From: CAZELM01 sp964512995 | GTDB taxonomy: Bacteria > CSSED10-310 | Direction of reading: 5' to 3' | Length of the DNA stretch: 64,000 nucleotides | Assembly (NCBI GenBank): GCA_964512995.1 | Contig: CAZELM010000002.1 | Span: 1 to 64,000, forward strand | In this document: positions 1-8,872 of the stretch, one piece after another | How the letters are laid out: every line of letters starts with the position of its first letter | How positions within the stretch are numbered: the stretch's first letter is position 1 | The notes under the pieces: generated by a model | Database searches by the model: none | Seen by the model: the letters and a program-made list of their open reading frames with translations, nothing else | Told to the model about the DNA's origin: nothing | Translations under genes and position numbers: made by a program

Positions 1-562
1 CGGATGTCGCTGATGGCGGGGGGCCGTTGCAGTGCGGGTGACATGGAGCTATCGCTTGACAGGGAGGGGAAATGACGGTTGGCATCGGATTGCTGCGAGG
101 TAAAGGTCTGAACCGCAGATTACGCGGATGAATCGGATGTCGCTGATGGCGGGGTGCCGTTAAAGCGCGGGTGACATGGAGCTATCGCTTGGCACGGAGG
201 GGAAATGACGGTTGGCATAAGATTGCTGCGGCGTAAAGGTCTGAACCGCAGATTACGCTGATGAATCGGATGTCGCTGATGGCGGGGGGCCGTTGCAGTG
301 CGGGTGACATGGAGCTATCGCTTGACAGGGAGGGGAAATGACGGTTGGCATAAGATTGCTGCGGCGTAAAGGTCTGAACCGCAGATTACGCTGATGAATC
401 GGATGTCGCTGATGGCGGGGGGCCGTTGCAGTGCGGGTGACATGGAGCTATCGCTTGACAGGGAGGGGAAATGACGGTTGGCATCGGATTGCTGCGAGGT
501 AAAGGTCTGAACCGCAGATTACGCTGATGAATCGGATGCGCTGATGGCGGGGGGCCGTTGCA
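1..562. repeat. 133-bp tandem repeat array (4 copies plus a partial fifth)
   Basis: Copies begin at 1, 134, 267, 400 and 533, so the period is exactly 133 bp; the fifth copy stops after about 30 bp. The first copy begins at the window edge, so the array probably continues to the left. Copies differ by a few substitutions: two variants of the segment after ggttggcat alternate between copies, and copy 2 has several private changes. Each unit carries gaaccgcagattacgctgat, the reverse complement of which recurs at 679-722. The period is not a multiple of three, and no plausible reading frame crosses it. There are no spacers between copies, so it is not a CRISPR array. Confidence 0.95.
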
Positions 563-813
563 GAATATTTGAGTGGATTGAGTGGATGTCACTGATAGGG
601 GATTACAGATGACATTGGGTGGTTGCAGAGAAAAAGCATGAACCACACATCCCACCCAAAGCCTTTGGTATCCACTCATCTGCGCAATCTGTTTAATCAG
701 CGTAATCTGCGGTTCAAACCTCTGATCCGCACTCACCGAGTGTCAACGCTAATCCACCATCTGCCTTCACCCTCACAGCGAATGAATCGTGAGAAAAGCG
801 CGCCAATACCCTC
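563..813. other. Intergenic stretch with a degenerate repeat relative
   Basis: This non-coding stretch lies between the tandem array and the 3' end of the DUF3078 gene. At 563-620 it resembles a diverged repeat unit (a ggttgcag block similar to the ccgttgcag of the units). At 679-722 it holds gcgtaatctgcggttcaaa in the opposite orientation to the array. Small open frames here show no codon structure and were not accepted. I see no promoter or terminator. Confidence 0.6.
679..722 (-). repeat. Dispersed intergenic repeat (CTGCGGTT type)
   Basis: The segment contains cgtaatctgcggttcaaac, which is the reverse complement of the conserved core of the 133-bp units upstream. It is a single inverted copy between the array and the DUF3078 gene. 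Similar short motifs are known to be scattered between genes in many bacterial genomes with no known function; I infer this is one member. Confidence 0.6.
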
Positions 814-1764
814 TTAGAACAGATAGTAACTGAGCGTCAGAAGGGTTCCGCTCTTCCACTGGGGATCTTCAAATACCATTTCGTCATAGATCATGGAGTT
901 GGTCAGGCTGACGCCAAAGAATTTCCCCAATCCGATGGTCAGCGCCGTATCCCAGGTCACTTTCCAGAATTCATCCTGGAATCCATAAAAGGCGGATACC
1001 GCCGAGACCAGTTGAGCCTGCTGGAACAAGCCGATCTTCAGGTCAATGCCACTGTCCAGACCGGTATCGGAGTAATCTTCGACCGGAGCAAACTCCAAAG
1101 TCGATGTATCGGCGTCATCCTGTTCCGTATAGTAGTTCGAAACGATGAGTTCTCTGGCACCAACTCCCAGACGGAATTTCAGATGGCTGGTATCGTCTTC
1201 GTTTTTATAAAGTGTCAATCCCAGACCAACGCCCTGCTCCAGATTGATCGGGTCGAACGAATCCGCGACCTGCACACGGTGTGTCTGGAGTTCGGCTGGA
1301 CGGTCATCCAGAAAAACCGCATCCACCGGATCGGTATAATATTGAAAACCTTTGGTGTATGTGGAACTCAATGCGCCTCTGCCATAGGCACTCACAACAG
1401 GCGTGAAGTTGTAGTTGTAGATCGAATCGAGTCGCAACGCATCGGCAGATTTCTTGGCACGCTCCCCTTCCGATTTCCCGGTGCCATACTCGGACTTGAA
1501 GCTGTTCTGCCACTCCGATTTATCCTTCATATACACGCCCGTGAATTCCAATTTACCGAGGACTGACTGCGAGTCGGTACCTCCCGCCTGCCAGTCGTCA
1601 TACTGATTCCAGCTCGCGGCTCCCGTGACCTGACCGGAAAATGTCCAATCACCCACCTGCAATTTGGGAACTTCGTTTTTTTCATCCTCAGCAAGCATAC
1701 ACACCGGAACAATCATCAAAGCAATTCCAATCCAAAGCAATCTGTGAATGGATAACGATGTCAT
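814..1764 (-). CDS. DUF3078-type outer-membrane beta-barrel protein
   Basis: The 316-residue protein has a signal peptide (residues 1 to about 25, hydrophobic core then CMLA). Its body has the alternating aromatic and polar strands of a beta-barrel and ends in Phe (SYYLF), the usual outer-membrane assembly signal. The segment with WQAGGTDSQS near the N terminus and the following Trp-rich strands match DUF3078 proteins, whose function is unknown. The start at 1764 is preferred over a longer frame because aaggag stands six bases upstream of that ATG and the signal peptide starts there. It is 137 bp downstream of the GT39 gene on the same strand and could be co-transcribed or separate. Confidence 0.75.
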   Translation of the reverse strand: MTSLSIHRLLWIGIALMIVPVCMLAEDEKNEVPKLQVGDWTFSGQVTGAASWNQYDDWQAGGTDSQSVLGKLEFTGVYMKDKSEWQNSFKSEYGTGKSEGERAKKSADALRLDSIYNYNFTPVVSAYGRGALSSTYTKGFQYYTDPVDAVFLDDRPAELQTHRVQVADSFDPINLEQGVGLGLTLYKNEDDTSHLKFRLGVGARELIVSNYYTEQDDADTSTLEFAPVEDYSDTGLDSGIDLKIGLFQQAQLVSAVSAFYGFQDEFWKVTWDTALTIGLGKFFGVSLTNSMIYDEMVFEDPQWKSGTLLTLSYYLF

Positions 1765-1900
1765 TGGTTTCTCCTTTCCCGTACGGTGACGGACTGTTTC
1801 TGTTCGATTTTGATTCGCTATCATTCCCTTATCTCTGGTCTTTTATCTGTAGCCGGAATGACTATACAGGAGCAGGCTCCGTAAATAAACCGGAATCTCA

Positions 1901-3694
1901 CTAAATGGAACTCTGGAAAGGCTCTTCCCGTGGTGCGGTATAAAGTTCTATTCTGATGCGGTATCCATGCTCCGAATGCGGAATCAGACCGATCGGTTCC
2001 ACCAATCGTTCCTTCGACAGATATTTGGTGTATCGTTCCTCGGCCACCCATGGAATTCCATCCAGTTCCGTCAACACTAGGATATAACTCGGCTGGTATC
2101 GCCGGATGGGATTCTGATTGAGCACTCGCCGCGCTTCCTGAGCCCCCCAGATCGCCACGGTCCGGGCGTTGTTTTCCAGGCAGAGCGTATCCGCCACTCC
2201 CCCCAGAACAAGCATCCCAGGATCAAAGTATGTCTCACCCAGATATCGTGAAGTGTCCCGGATCGTAAAACTGATTCCGGACCAGGCTCGGATGAACTGG
2301 GTTCCCTCCCCCACCGCAATCACGGCCACTCCCATCAATAAAGGGATTGCCGGAAAGACGATCGTGTGGAGCCGCAATCTTCCGGCAACAACGATGCCGA
2401 TCACAAACAACAGCCCCATCATTCCCACTGCGATCAGCATCGGATGCGTCCACAGAGCATTCGGTCCGGGCGGAGTCATCGATGTGATAACACCATGAAT
2501 CCATGAAGCGACCCATGGTGCTATCAGCATGACCGGAACACCCACCATCAGAATCATACGGGTGATTGTGAACGGCCGGGAGCGTCTGAGTCCAGGATGC
2601 GTCCTGACTTGCGACACCGTCCGGGCAGCCAGGGTCAGAAGCGGCGGGTACATGAATATGAACCGCCGAAATGTTTTGATGCTCAGCGGAGCGACCAGGA
2701 GGATCGTGATCCCCAGCCAGATCAGCGCTTCTTTGTCCGCCTGAGGCATGTTTTTCCAGACTTCCTTCAATGAGGGAGCAGCAGGGTCCATCACCTGCAA
2801 GAGCCTCCAGGCGGCCAGCAGGATCAAAACGCCATTCAAGCGGATGAATCCAGCGGGTGCGATGCCTTGTGGGGAGACCTGAATCAAAAAGGATGGAAGA
2901 TTGCGAATGATCTGAGCCGCACTGCCAGGCAGATTGACATTCTGCCACAGGGAATACATGATCCGATACTCATCCTGGAATGGGATATACAGATGCTTCA
3001 GCCAGAATATAACAACCGCAGCCACGCCACCGGAAAAGAGAAACGCTTGCTGTGCCACTGTCCGCCACTCCGGTTTCGTCACCCATATGCGCATGAACCA
3101 TAAAACTCCCAGAACCGGCGCCAGAGAGAGGACATACGATTTGGTGGCTATCGCCACTCCCGCAGACAATCCCGCGAGAAAAACACCCCATACGCGATCC
3201 GACACATATTCCAGAAAGAGCCAGCTCAGCAAAACGAACATAAATGCGGTCGACTCGACAAATGCCATCCGGTTGAAACAGGTGAATGCAAAACCAGCTC
3301 CCAGAAGAAGGGTTCCCATCATTTTCGATGCATCCGGCGATTTTTTTTTCAGGATGAAAAACAACAGGATCGTGGCGATGAATCCCGAGACCGCAGCGGC
3401 AACGCGGGAGGATGCCAGGCTGACACCCAAGAACCGGTAACTCAGCCACGTTCCCAGACAGAATGGTGGGCTGACCAGAAGCGACTGATTGAAATCGTCC
3501 AGGATCCATTCGCCGAACAAGGCTTTGTTACGGGCATTGTGTACCCACCAGCCCTCATCGCTGATGAAATGCAGATCCATCGCAGCCGGCGGATCCGCAT
3601 CCAGATGGATGAACCGGACACCGAATGCCACTGCGAATATCAGGATAAGCAGCAGCGTGCTGTTCAATGAATTGAAACGGTTTTCATTGCTCAT
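1901..3694 (-). CDS. GT39-type integral membrane glycosyltransferase
   Basis: The 597-residue protein has about a dozen hydrophobic helices. The first long periplasmic loop carries an Asp-Glu pair (D46-E47, in SDEGWWVHNAR), the position of the acidic catalytic site in protein O-mannosyltransferases and ArnT-like enzymes. Members move a sugar from a polyprenyl-phosphate donor to protein or lipid at the outer face of the inner membrane; the acceptor here is unknown. Its start overlaps the stop of the radical SAM gene by ATGA, so the two are translationally coupled. A related protein lies at 54973-56670 with the same DEGFWVHDAR block. Assignment to the GT39/ArnT fold is firm; substrate is not. 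Confidence 0.8.
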   Translation of the reverse strand: MSNENRFNSLNSTLLLILIFAVAFGVRFIHLDADPPAAMDLHFISDEGWWVHNARNKALFGEWILDDFNQSLLVSPPFCLGTWLSYRFLGVSLASSRVAAAVSGFIATILLFFILKKKSPDASKMMGTLLLGAGFAFTCFNRMAFVESTAFMFVLLSWLFLEYVSDRVWGVFLAGLSAGVAIATKSYVLSLAPVLGVLWFMRIWVTKPEWRTVAQQAFLFSGGVAAVVIFWLKHLYIPFQDEYRIMYSLWQNVNLPGSAAQIIRNLPSFLIQVSPQGIAPAGFIRLNGVLILLAAWRLLQVMDPAAPSLKEVWKNMPQADKEALIWLGITILLVAPLSIKTFRRFIFMYPPLLTLAARTVSQVRTHPGLRRSRPFTITRMILMVGVPVMLIAPWVASWIHGVITSMTPPGPNALWTHPMLIAVGMMGLLFVIGIVVAGRLRLHTIVFPAIPLLMGVAVIAVGEGTQFIRAWSGISFTIRDTSRYLGETYFDPGMLVLGGVADTLCLENNARTVAIWGAQEARRVLNQNPIRRYQPSYILVLTELDGIPWVAEERYTKYLSKERLVEPIGLIPHSEHGYRIRIELYTAPREEPFQSSI

Positions 3695-5091
3695 GCAAGG
3701 AACTTTCTGAATAAGCAGAGCCCTTCACGGACCTGGATAATGAACTCATCCCATGACCGGATAGCCAGAAGACGCCGGATGACATAGGTCGGCCGAAGAT
3801 AGATGTCCCGAACAGCTCTTTTTTTCAGTGCCGCCAGTTGTTGTCGAGACAGAGTGGCCGTTTCCATCACGATGTCGGTGCCGCTCTGGTCGAACTGAAC
3901 CAGATTTGGATCGATGATTCCGGTCTCGATCGCCTGTTTTCGAAGATCGGTTCCCATCCGGGGGACGGCAATATTGATGGATGCAAAATCGCAGTTCAGT
4001 GTTCGGGCAAACGTAATTGTTTCCAGAGCGGATTCCCAAGTTTCACCCGGAAGCCCCAGCAGAAACGTCGCCACCGTCCGGATTCTGAGGCGCCGGGTGA
4101 TGGTGAACAGGGCCCGGACCTGATCGAGGGTGTATCCTTTACGATACTCCGCGAGCATCGATTCACTGGCTGTTTCAACGCCGAATATGATCGTATGGCA
4201 TCCGGCGGATTTCATTCTCTTCAGTATCTCTTCGTTGACCAGATCCACCCGGGAAAAACACACCCATCGCAAACCCGGGAGTTCATTTTCGATCCGGGCA
4301 CATAAGACGCGATTGCGTTCCGGATCGCTCCCGAACGACTGATCGATAAAAAAAATGTCCCGGATACCCATCCGGCGGATCGTCTGCAACTCCTCCATCA
4401 CATTATCGATCGGCCGGCGTTTGTGGCCGAGTGTGCCCATCACGCAGAATGCACACCGGAACGGACAGCCATACTCCGTCATCACCGTTCGGAAACGCCG
4501 GTTTCGAACGAATGGATACCGATAATTCGTCCCTTCGAATAGTTGATGCGCTGGAACAGGAACCGAAAATGAACCGCTTCGGTTTCGTGGCCGGCGGTCA
4601 TCCTGGATCCGATCCTCGTGCCGGTACACCAGATCGGGAAGATTCTCCCGTTCTCCGGAAAAAAACCGGTGGAGGGCTGGTGTGGTGAAATCCATGACAA
4701 CGGCATCCAGCTCCGGGCACCGCTCCAGATAAGCCGCTGGATCTTCGAGAAAAATGTCGCCGCTCACAGCCAGCCGGATCTGCGGCAGACATGCCCGAAG
4801 CTGCTGAAAAAAACCGATGTCCGACTCCCAGGAAGCATTCCCGGCCAGCGCATAAATCCCGTATGGATTCAGTGCCGTCAGTTTTTCCAGGCATTGATCC
4901 GGATTCATGGGTTCGACGATGGCATCCACGACCGTCAGATCAAAATCGTTCTGCAGGTATCCGCTTTGAATGACCAGATCGATCGGATGATTGATATAGG
5001 AAGCCTGGGACACTTTGGAACAATAATTATCCCGGATAATGATTCCGGGAGCGGGTGGATTGAGCAGGACCAGGACAGGACGGTGATTCAT
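3691..5091 (-). CDS. B12-binding-type radical SAM protein
   Basis: The 467-residue protein has an N-terminal cobalamin-binding-like Rossmann region (residues 1 to about 150) and a radical SAM domain with the cluster motif CPFRCAFC near residue 207. A GxETxSE-type strand (FGVETASESML) follows, as in this superfamily. The B12 region lacks an obvious DxHxxG, so cobalamin may bind base-off without a protein His or not at all. The frame is open further upstream, but I chose the ATG at 5091 because the longer version would overlap the preceding gene by about 95 bp and a gaagg site precedes 5091. Its position between TPR/YidD genes and GT39 suggests modification of an envelope glycan or lipid; this is inference. 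Confidence 0.8.
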   Translation of the reverse strand: MNHRPVLVLLNPPAPGIIIRDNYCSKVSQASYINHPIDLVIQSGYLQNDFDLTVVDAIVEPMNPDQCLEKLTALNPYGIYALAGNASWESDIGFFQQLRACLPQIRLAVSGDIFLEDPAAYLERCPELDAVVMDFTTPALHRFFSGERENLPDLVYRHEDRIQDDRRPRNRSGSFSVPVPAHQLFEGTNYRYPFVRNRRFRTVMTEYGCPFRCAFCVMGTLGHKRRPIDNVMEELQTIRRMGIRDIFFIDQSFGSDPERNRVLCARIENELPGLRWVCFSRVDLVNEEILKRMKSAGCHTIIFGVETASESMLAEYRKGYTLDQVRALFTITRRLRIRTVATFLLGLPGETWESALETITFARTLNCDFASINIAVPRMGTDLRKQAIETGIIDPNLVQFDQSGTDIVMETATLSRQQLAALKKRAVRDIYLRPTYVIRRLLAIRSWDEFIIQVREGLCLFRKFLA

Positions 5092-5101
5092 CGGCTGACC
5101 T

Positions 5102-5968
5102 TCATGGGACAAACGGTTGAAAGGGAGATCCATAACCGATATCAAGCAGGCGGAGATGATTCTCCCAATCCGCTCGGTTTGTCTTATGAGCATCATTCAT
5201 GGCATTGTAGATATTGGCGGAATACCAGCCCAGTTCAAAAAAGCCGAGAACCGCAGCGGTTTCCCAATGATGGGAGTGAATGGCGGCGACTGTCCCGCCG
5301 ATGAACAATCCATTGATCACAAACGACATCACGCCATCCCGCCATCGACCCGCATACAGTTGACCGGCTCCGGGAATGACGCCGGAGAGCAGCCCTGCCA
5401 GCCATGGCTGTTTAAGAGGGCGATCCTGCAAGTGCCGGATATCGTTCCGGAGCGCCTGCAGATCAGGGGAATGAATGGTTGCCGGCTCCAACAGAGATAT
5501 CGTATCCAGAGCGGATGGGATGTCGTGTTTCATGATATGGCACCACAGCATTGAATAGATCAGGGGTTGTCTGGGGAATTCCGCGCTGGTGTCCTGAAGC
5601 AATATCTGGAGATGTTCCAGGGAATGATGATACTCTTTCAGATGGTAATGCGCGCCGCTCAAAGCATAGCGATCCTGAAACCGCCATCGGGGTGAAGATT
5701 CGACTGGCAGGATTCTCCGGTAGTGGTTCACCGCTTCCTGAAACCGGCCGCCGGACATGTAGTTCCGACCGATCAGAAACCGGCATTCGGGTGTTTCCGG
5801 CCGATCCGGCCACCGGCTGATGAACCGCATGTATTCGGTAATGGCCCGGTAGTGCTCCCCCGAAGAATCCAGTTCCCTGGCGAATTGAAGCAGGGTATCG
5901 GGTTCGCACTGCGCCCATACTGGAAACGGTATCGAGATCACCCAGACTATCGCGATGACATGTTTCAT
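5102..5968 (-). CDS. Exported TPR protein with C-terminal membrane hairpin (DUF5683-like)
   Basis: The 288-residue protein has a signal peptide (cleavage after about residue 19, PVWA-Q), TPR-like helical pairs over roughly 25-180, and a C-terminal section with GVIPGAGQLYAGRWRDG followed by two hydrophobic helices and a GWYSANIYNA segment. The P-G-x-GQ-x-Y hairpin is seen in DUF5683-like membrane proteins, some of which I recall encoded beside yidD in other bacteria. Its start overlaps the yidD stop (ATGA), which supports joint function, perhaps in envelope protein assembly. No enzymatic motif is visible. Confidence 0.65.
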   Translation of the reverse strand: MKHVIAIVWVISIPFPVWAQCEPDTLLQFARELDSSGEHYRAITEYMRFISRWPDRPETPECRFLIGRNYMSGGRFQEAVNHYRRILPVESSPRWRFQDRYALSGAHYHLKEYHHSLEHLQILLQDTSAEFPRQPLIYSMLWCHIMKHDIPSALDTISLLEPATIHSPDLQALRNDIRHLQDRPLKQPWLAGLLSGVIPGAGQLYAGRWRDGVMSFVINGLFIGGTVAAIHSHHWETAAVLGFFELGWYSANIYNAMNDAHKTNRADWENHLRLLDIGYGSPFQPFVP

Positions 5969-6465
5969 GGGTGTTGATCGATCCAGAAAACATTGTTTTC
6001 AAGTGGATCGGCGACTTTGAAGCCATCACGGGTGCGGATGCTGGTGCCATGAATCAATTCTCCGGTTTCGTGGAGCAGGCGTTCCAGACCCAATATGTAA
6101 CCGGGGACCAGGCCATACTGCATAACGGCCTGGACCATGTACCGGGAACAGGAGGGTTCGCAGGGGCAGCCGCGGCTGATGGCCGGACCGATCGCAGTCT
6201 GATACACCCAAACCGCTCCCGATAAAATATCGATCGTAAATCCATTCGCTTCCGGTTCCGGTTCGGTACGTGGAAGGGGCTGCTCCAGCCAGGGACCATT
6301 CATCCGGTCCGGGCCGTCGGGATCGCAGGCGGGGTTCGCGGAATGCGCTTGAGCAGCGCAGAATAATGCCACTCCCAACACAATCCAGCCAATCAACCGG
6401 ACGGGCAACGTGGTGTGGTTACGGAGGGAATTCCGATGAAGACCGTATGAGGGATATTGGTTCAT
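5965..6465 (-). CDS. yidD: YidD-family protein with N-terminal signal sequence
   Basis: Residues 80-135 of 166 match YidD (membrane protein insertion efficiency factor): YQTAIGPAISRGCPCEPSCS, then YGLVPGYILGLERLL, with the CxxxC pattern of the family. YidD is normally 70-85 residues and acts at the cytoplasmic face of the inner membrane beside YidC. This one has a hydrophobic N-terminal segment (about 21-43, ending AQAHSA) that looks like a signal peptide or anchor, then a Pro/Glu-rich linker, and a short C-terminal extension. That would put the YidD domain in the periplasm. It sits 2 bp after the amidotransferase-like gene and overlaps the TPR gene. The usual rnpA-yidD-yidC context is absent. 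Confidence 0.8.
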   Translation of the reverse strand: MNQYPSYGLHRNSLRNHTTLPVRLIGWIVLGVALFCAAQAHSANPACDPDGPDRMNGPWLEQPLPRTEPEPEANGFTIDILSGAVWVYQTAIGPAISRGCPCEPSCSRYMVQAVMQYGLVPGYILGLERLLHETGELIHGTSIRTRDGFKVADPLENNVFWIDQHP

Positions 6466-6467
6466 GG

Positions 6468-7448
6468 TCAGCGGATCTGAATCGGTTCGGCGGGTGGAAT
6501 GATGGGATCAGTTTGAGGAATCGATTGCGGTATAATGATTTTCCGGATGGTGGCAGGCTCACCTGCGTGGAACCGAAATGTGGTCATATTGGGGATCATC
6601 GTCCATCCGTGGCCGAGGGATTGGGTGGAGATGGCATATCCCGCCATACCGTCCAGTTCTGAATAATACAGAAAGAAGCTGCTCATCTGGTACGAAATCC
6701 GAGCGCCATAAATGGACTCGCCATCCGTAAAAAGGATATTCAACGCATTCCATTCATCCGAAAAGTGAGTCAGAAGTGATAATGCCCATGATTCACAGGC
6801 ACTCATCGGATCCAGTCCGGTCTGATCGATGAGTTTCATCAGGTACAGGAAGAGATATTCGCTGTCGATCGGCATATCCGGACAATTCACTGGTTGACCG
6901 TAATTGCCCACCAGTTCATCGGATAACACTTTCAAATCCTCTCCCCATACACCCCCATTGTGAATCATCAGATAGTGGGTTCCGTGGAGTATCCGATGAA
7001 ACGGGTGAGGATCTGCGACGTCGGTGCAGCCGGATGATGAATTTCTCAGATGGCCAATCATCAGGCAGGGCCGAATGCGGACCATCAGTTGACTTACTGC
7101 CGTGTATATATCCTGATCGTCATAAACATCCCGTTCCGACCGGATAATCATCGGTTCACCTGGAACGCTTAAGAGTCCGCCATGAGAGTAGTTGCTGTAG
7201 GTGGATAATGACCATCCATTCCGTTGCGGGCTGGATGGCCGTTTAAATTTGGATAAGATATCGAAGATCTGATCGGGGGGAGTTGATCGTCGTGCCACAA
7301 TCCCCAGCAATCGGCAGTTTTCCCGAAAATCGCGTTCGTCTGGGTTGACAGGATCATTCTGTAATGAACCCGTTACCTGAATGACCATAACGATTATGCT
7401 TGTCAGAGATATTAACAGGAGCGAGATAAGAACCTTTTTTAGATTCAT
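6468..7448 (-). CDS. Exported class II glutamine amidotransferase-like protein
   Basis: The 326-residue protein begins with a hydrophobic segment (residues 5-27) and then resembles the YafJ-type class II amidotransferase / Ntn-hydrolase domain. Residues 45-50 read CRLLGI, which matches the MCRLLG start of cytoplasmic members, whose Cys2 is the nucleophile. Later blocks fit: GHLRNSSSG, HPFHRILHGTHYLMIHNGG and PIDSEYLFLYLMK. Here the Cys is internal (C45), so activity would require cleavage just before it. The protein is probably outside the cytoplasm. It is 25 bp downstream of the DUF502 gene and 2 bp upstream of yidD. Substrate unknown; it could also be an inactive homologue. Confidence 0.72.
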   Translation of the reverse strand: MNLKKVLISLLLISLTSIIVMVIQVTGSLQNDPVNPDERDFRENCRLLGIVARRSTPPDQIFDILSKFKRPSSPQRNGWSLSTYSNYSHGGLLSVPGEPMIIRSERDVYDDQDIYTAVSQLMVRIRPCLMIGHLRNSSSGCTDVADPHPFHRILHGTHYLMIHNGGVWGEDLKVLSDELVGNYGQPVNCPDMPIDSEYLFLYLMKLIDQTGLDPMSACESWALSLLTHFSDEWNALNILFTDGESIYGARISYQMSSFFLYYSELDGMAGYAISTQSLGHGWTMIPNMTTFRFHAGEPATIRKIIIPQSIPQTDPIIPPAEPIQIR

Positions 7449-7473
7449 GCGGTTTAACCTGTTTCCGGGAATT

Positions 7474-8121
7474 CTACTTATTCAGAATTCCCGCAGAAAT
7501 AATAATTCGAAGCCCTTCTTCAGGTGTCAGATCCGTTTCCTTGAATTGATCGGGTTTCAGAAGCAGCAGAAACCCGGTAGTGATATTGGGAACCGTGGGA
7601 ACAAATACGGTGTGAAACTCCTCGGAGTTGTTGATGGATATTTTGCCGGTCGTGAAGCCCAGAACCATTCCCAGTTCACCTGGAAGGGTGACATAGACCA
7701 CTTTCTTGTATGCCTGTGTGGCTTCTCCGGTCATGATTCGCGTGATTTCCCGGAAGGTTTTATAAATCGTTCGAATCAAAGGCACTCGATCTAGGATGCT
7801 TTCCAACAAATGAAAGAGTTTGCGGCCGATGACCCGTTGCGCAATCGCTCCGACACCGATCACCAATGCCAGTGTAACGACGAGTGATGTGACCATGATG
7901 ATTGAATCGAGAATCCAACGGGGATGATCAACACCGGCCATCCCCAGATGGGTTTTGAGTGCTATCCAGCGGAAAAGGGGTGATAACGGCTTTGCACATG
8001 ATCTGATGAGAAAACTCATCATGAGATACGTGAGATATACTGGGAATAAAACGGCCAAACCGCGTACGATGTTGGATCGGAGACGACTTCCGGGTTTCTT
8101 CACGGGAGATTCCGTATTCAT
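7474..8121 (-). CDS. DUF502 family membrane protein
   Basis: The 215-residue protein has two membrane helices (about 20-42 and 72-95) and the conserved DUF502 blocks: RVPLIRTIYKTFREI, the VVYVTLPGELGMVLGFTTG strand, and the signature VPTVPNITTGFLLLL. The family is widespread in bacteria, membrane bound and of unknown function. It is the first gene of the leftward operon that includes the amidotransferase-like, YidD, TPR, radical SAM and GT39 genes. An aaggag lies upstream of the ATG, about 12 bp away. Confidence 0.9.
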   Translation of the reverse strand: MNTESPVKKPGSRLRSNIVRGLAVLFPVYLTYLMMSFLIRSCAKPLSPLFRWIALKTHLGMAGVDHPRWILDSIIMVTSLVVTLALVIGVGAIAQRVIGRKLFHLLESILDRVPLIRTIYKTFREITRIMTGEATQAYKKVVYVTLPGELGMVLGFTTGKISINNSEEFHTVFVPTVPNITTGFLLLLKPDQFKETDLTPEEGLRIIISAGILNK

Positions 8122-8306
8122 GGTGATTTTAGAGACTCCTTAAAATTGACAACCTTTTGATGACCAGGTTTTTTGTTTCCACTGCCAATGATCGAATATC
8201 GACACAGTGCACACTTCTATTTTAATTCTCTTCGTGAAAAAATGCACACTGGAAAGCCGATGCGTTTTTATGATACCATTCTGAGGCATATTAAGGAGGT
8301 CTTCTC

Positions 8307-8615
8307 ATGTCGAAAAAGATAAAAAGTGCGTATGAACTGGCAATGGAGCGGATGGAGAGAGCTAACCCCGACCATGCAACGCGAGAGTTAACTCCCGATC
8401 AGAAAGCTCAAATAGCGGAAATTCGCAAAGTTTATCAGTCGAAAATCGCAGAACAGGAGATCATGATCTCGTCTAAACTGGCAAAACTGACGGCGAACAC
8501 ACGCCCGGAAGATTTGATCTCCAAAAAGGAAGAAATGGAAATGATTTACCGGCGGGAGATTGAGTTGTTGAAGGGTGAAATGGAACGAAAAATACAGGAA
8601 GTACGTGATTTATAA
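8307..8615 (+). CDS. Small coiled-coil protein of unknown function
   Basis: The 102-residue, highly charged protein is almost wholly helical by composition; heptad-like spacing runs from about residue 30 to the end (AQIAEIRKVYQSKIAEQ, later EIELLKGEMERKIQEV). It has no signal peptide or Cys. A strong aaggaggt site lies 8 bp before the ATG, so expression is likely. It stands alone between the divergent DUF502 operon and the bactofilin gene. I do not recognise the family. A structural or chaperone-like partner role for the following cytoskeletal gene is possible but unsupported. Confidence 0.7.
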   Translation: MSKKIKSAYELAMERMERANPDHATRELTPDQKAQIAEIRKVYQSKIAEQEIMISSKLAKLTANTRPEDLISKKEEMEMIYRREIELLKGEMERKIQEVRDL

Positions 8616-8724
8616 TACTGGTTTTCTCAAAAATTAGCGCTCAGCCGACCATCATTCGCTGACTTATTTCCAAAATGCCACAATCTGAAACGCGTTATTC
8701 TATTTATTAATAAATTGAATCAGT

Positions 8725-8730
8725 TATAAT
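8725..8730 (+). promoter_or_regulatory. Possible -10 element (TATAAT) upstream of bactofilin gene
   Basis: A perfect TATAAT lies in an AT-rich stretch about 140 bp before the bactofilin ATG. The bases at -35 spacing (tatttattt region) fit poorly, so this is a weak call. It is the only consensus -10 in the 257-bp gap between the coiled-coil and bactofilin genes. Confidence 0.3.
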
Positions 8731-8872
8731 GTTAATCTGATCGAAGTTGCGACCGCTAATTTTCTTGACCCCATTCATCTTTCAATCATATACTAGGTCT
8801 GTGAATCGGAGCAGTGATAGATCTGTATTTGTATTAATTGTGTGGTGATTATTCTTATGATGGGAGGTTTGG

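Noticed and set aside
1..562. CRISPR array
   Set aside because: The units are 133 bp and contiguous, without unique spacers, and no cas gene is nearby.
1..562. Sigma-54 promoter in each repeat (ttggcatcggattgctgc)
   Set aside because: The GG and GC elements are nine bases apart rather than ten, the other positions fit poorly, and no gene follows in the array.
1012..1566. 184-codon frame opposite the DUF3078 gene
   Set aside because: The barrel gene has a signal peptide, terminal Phe and strong ribosome site; the antisense frame has none.
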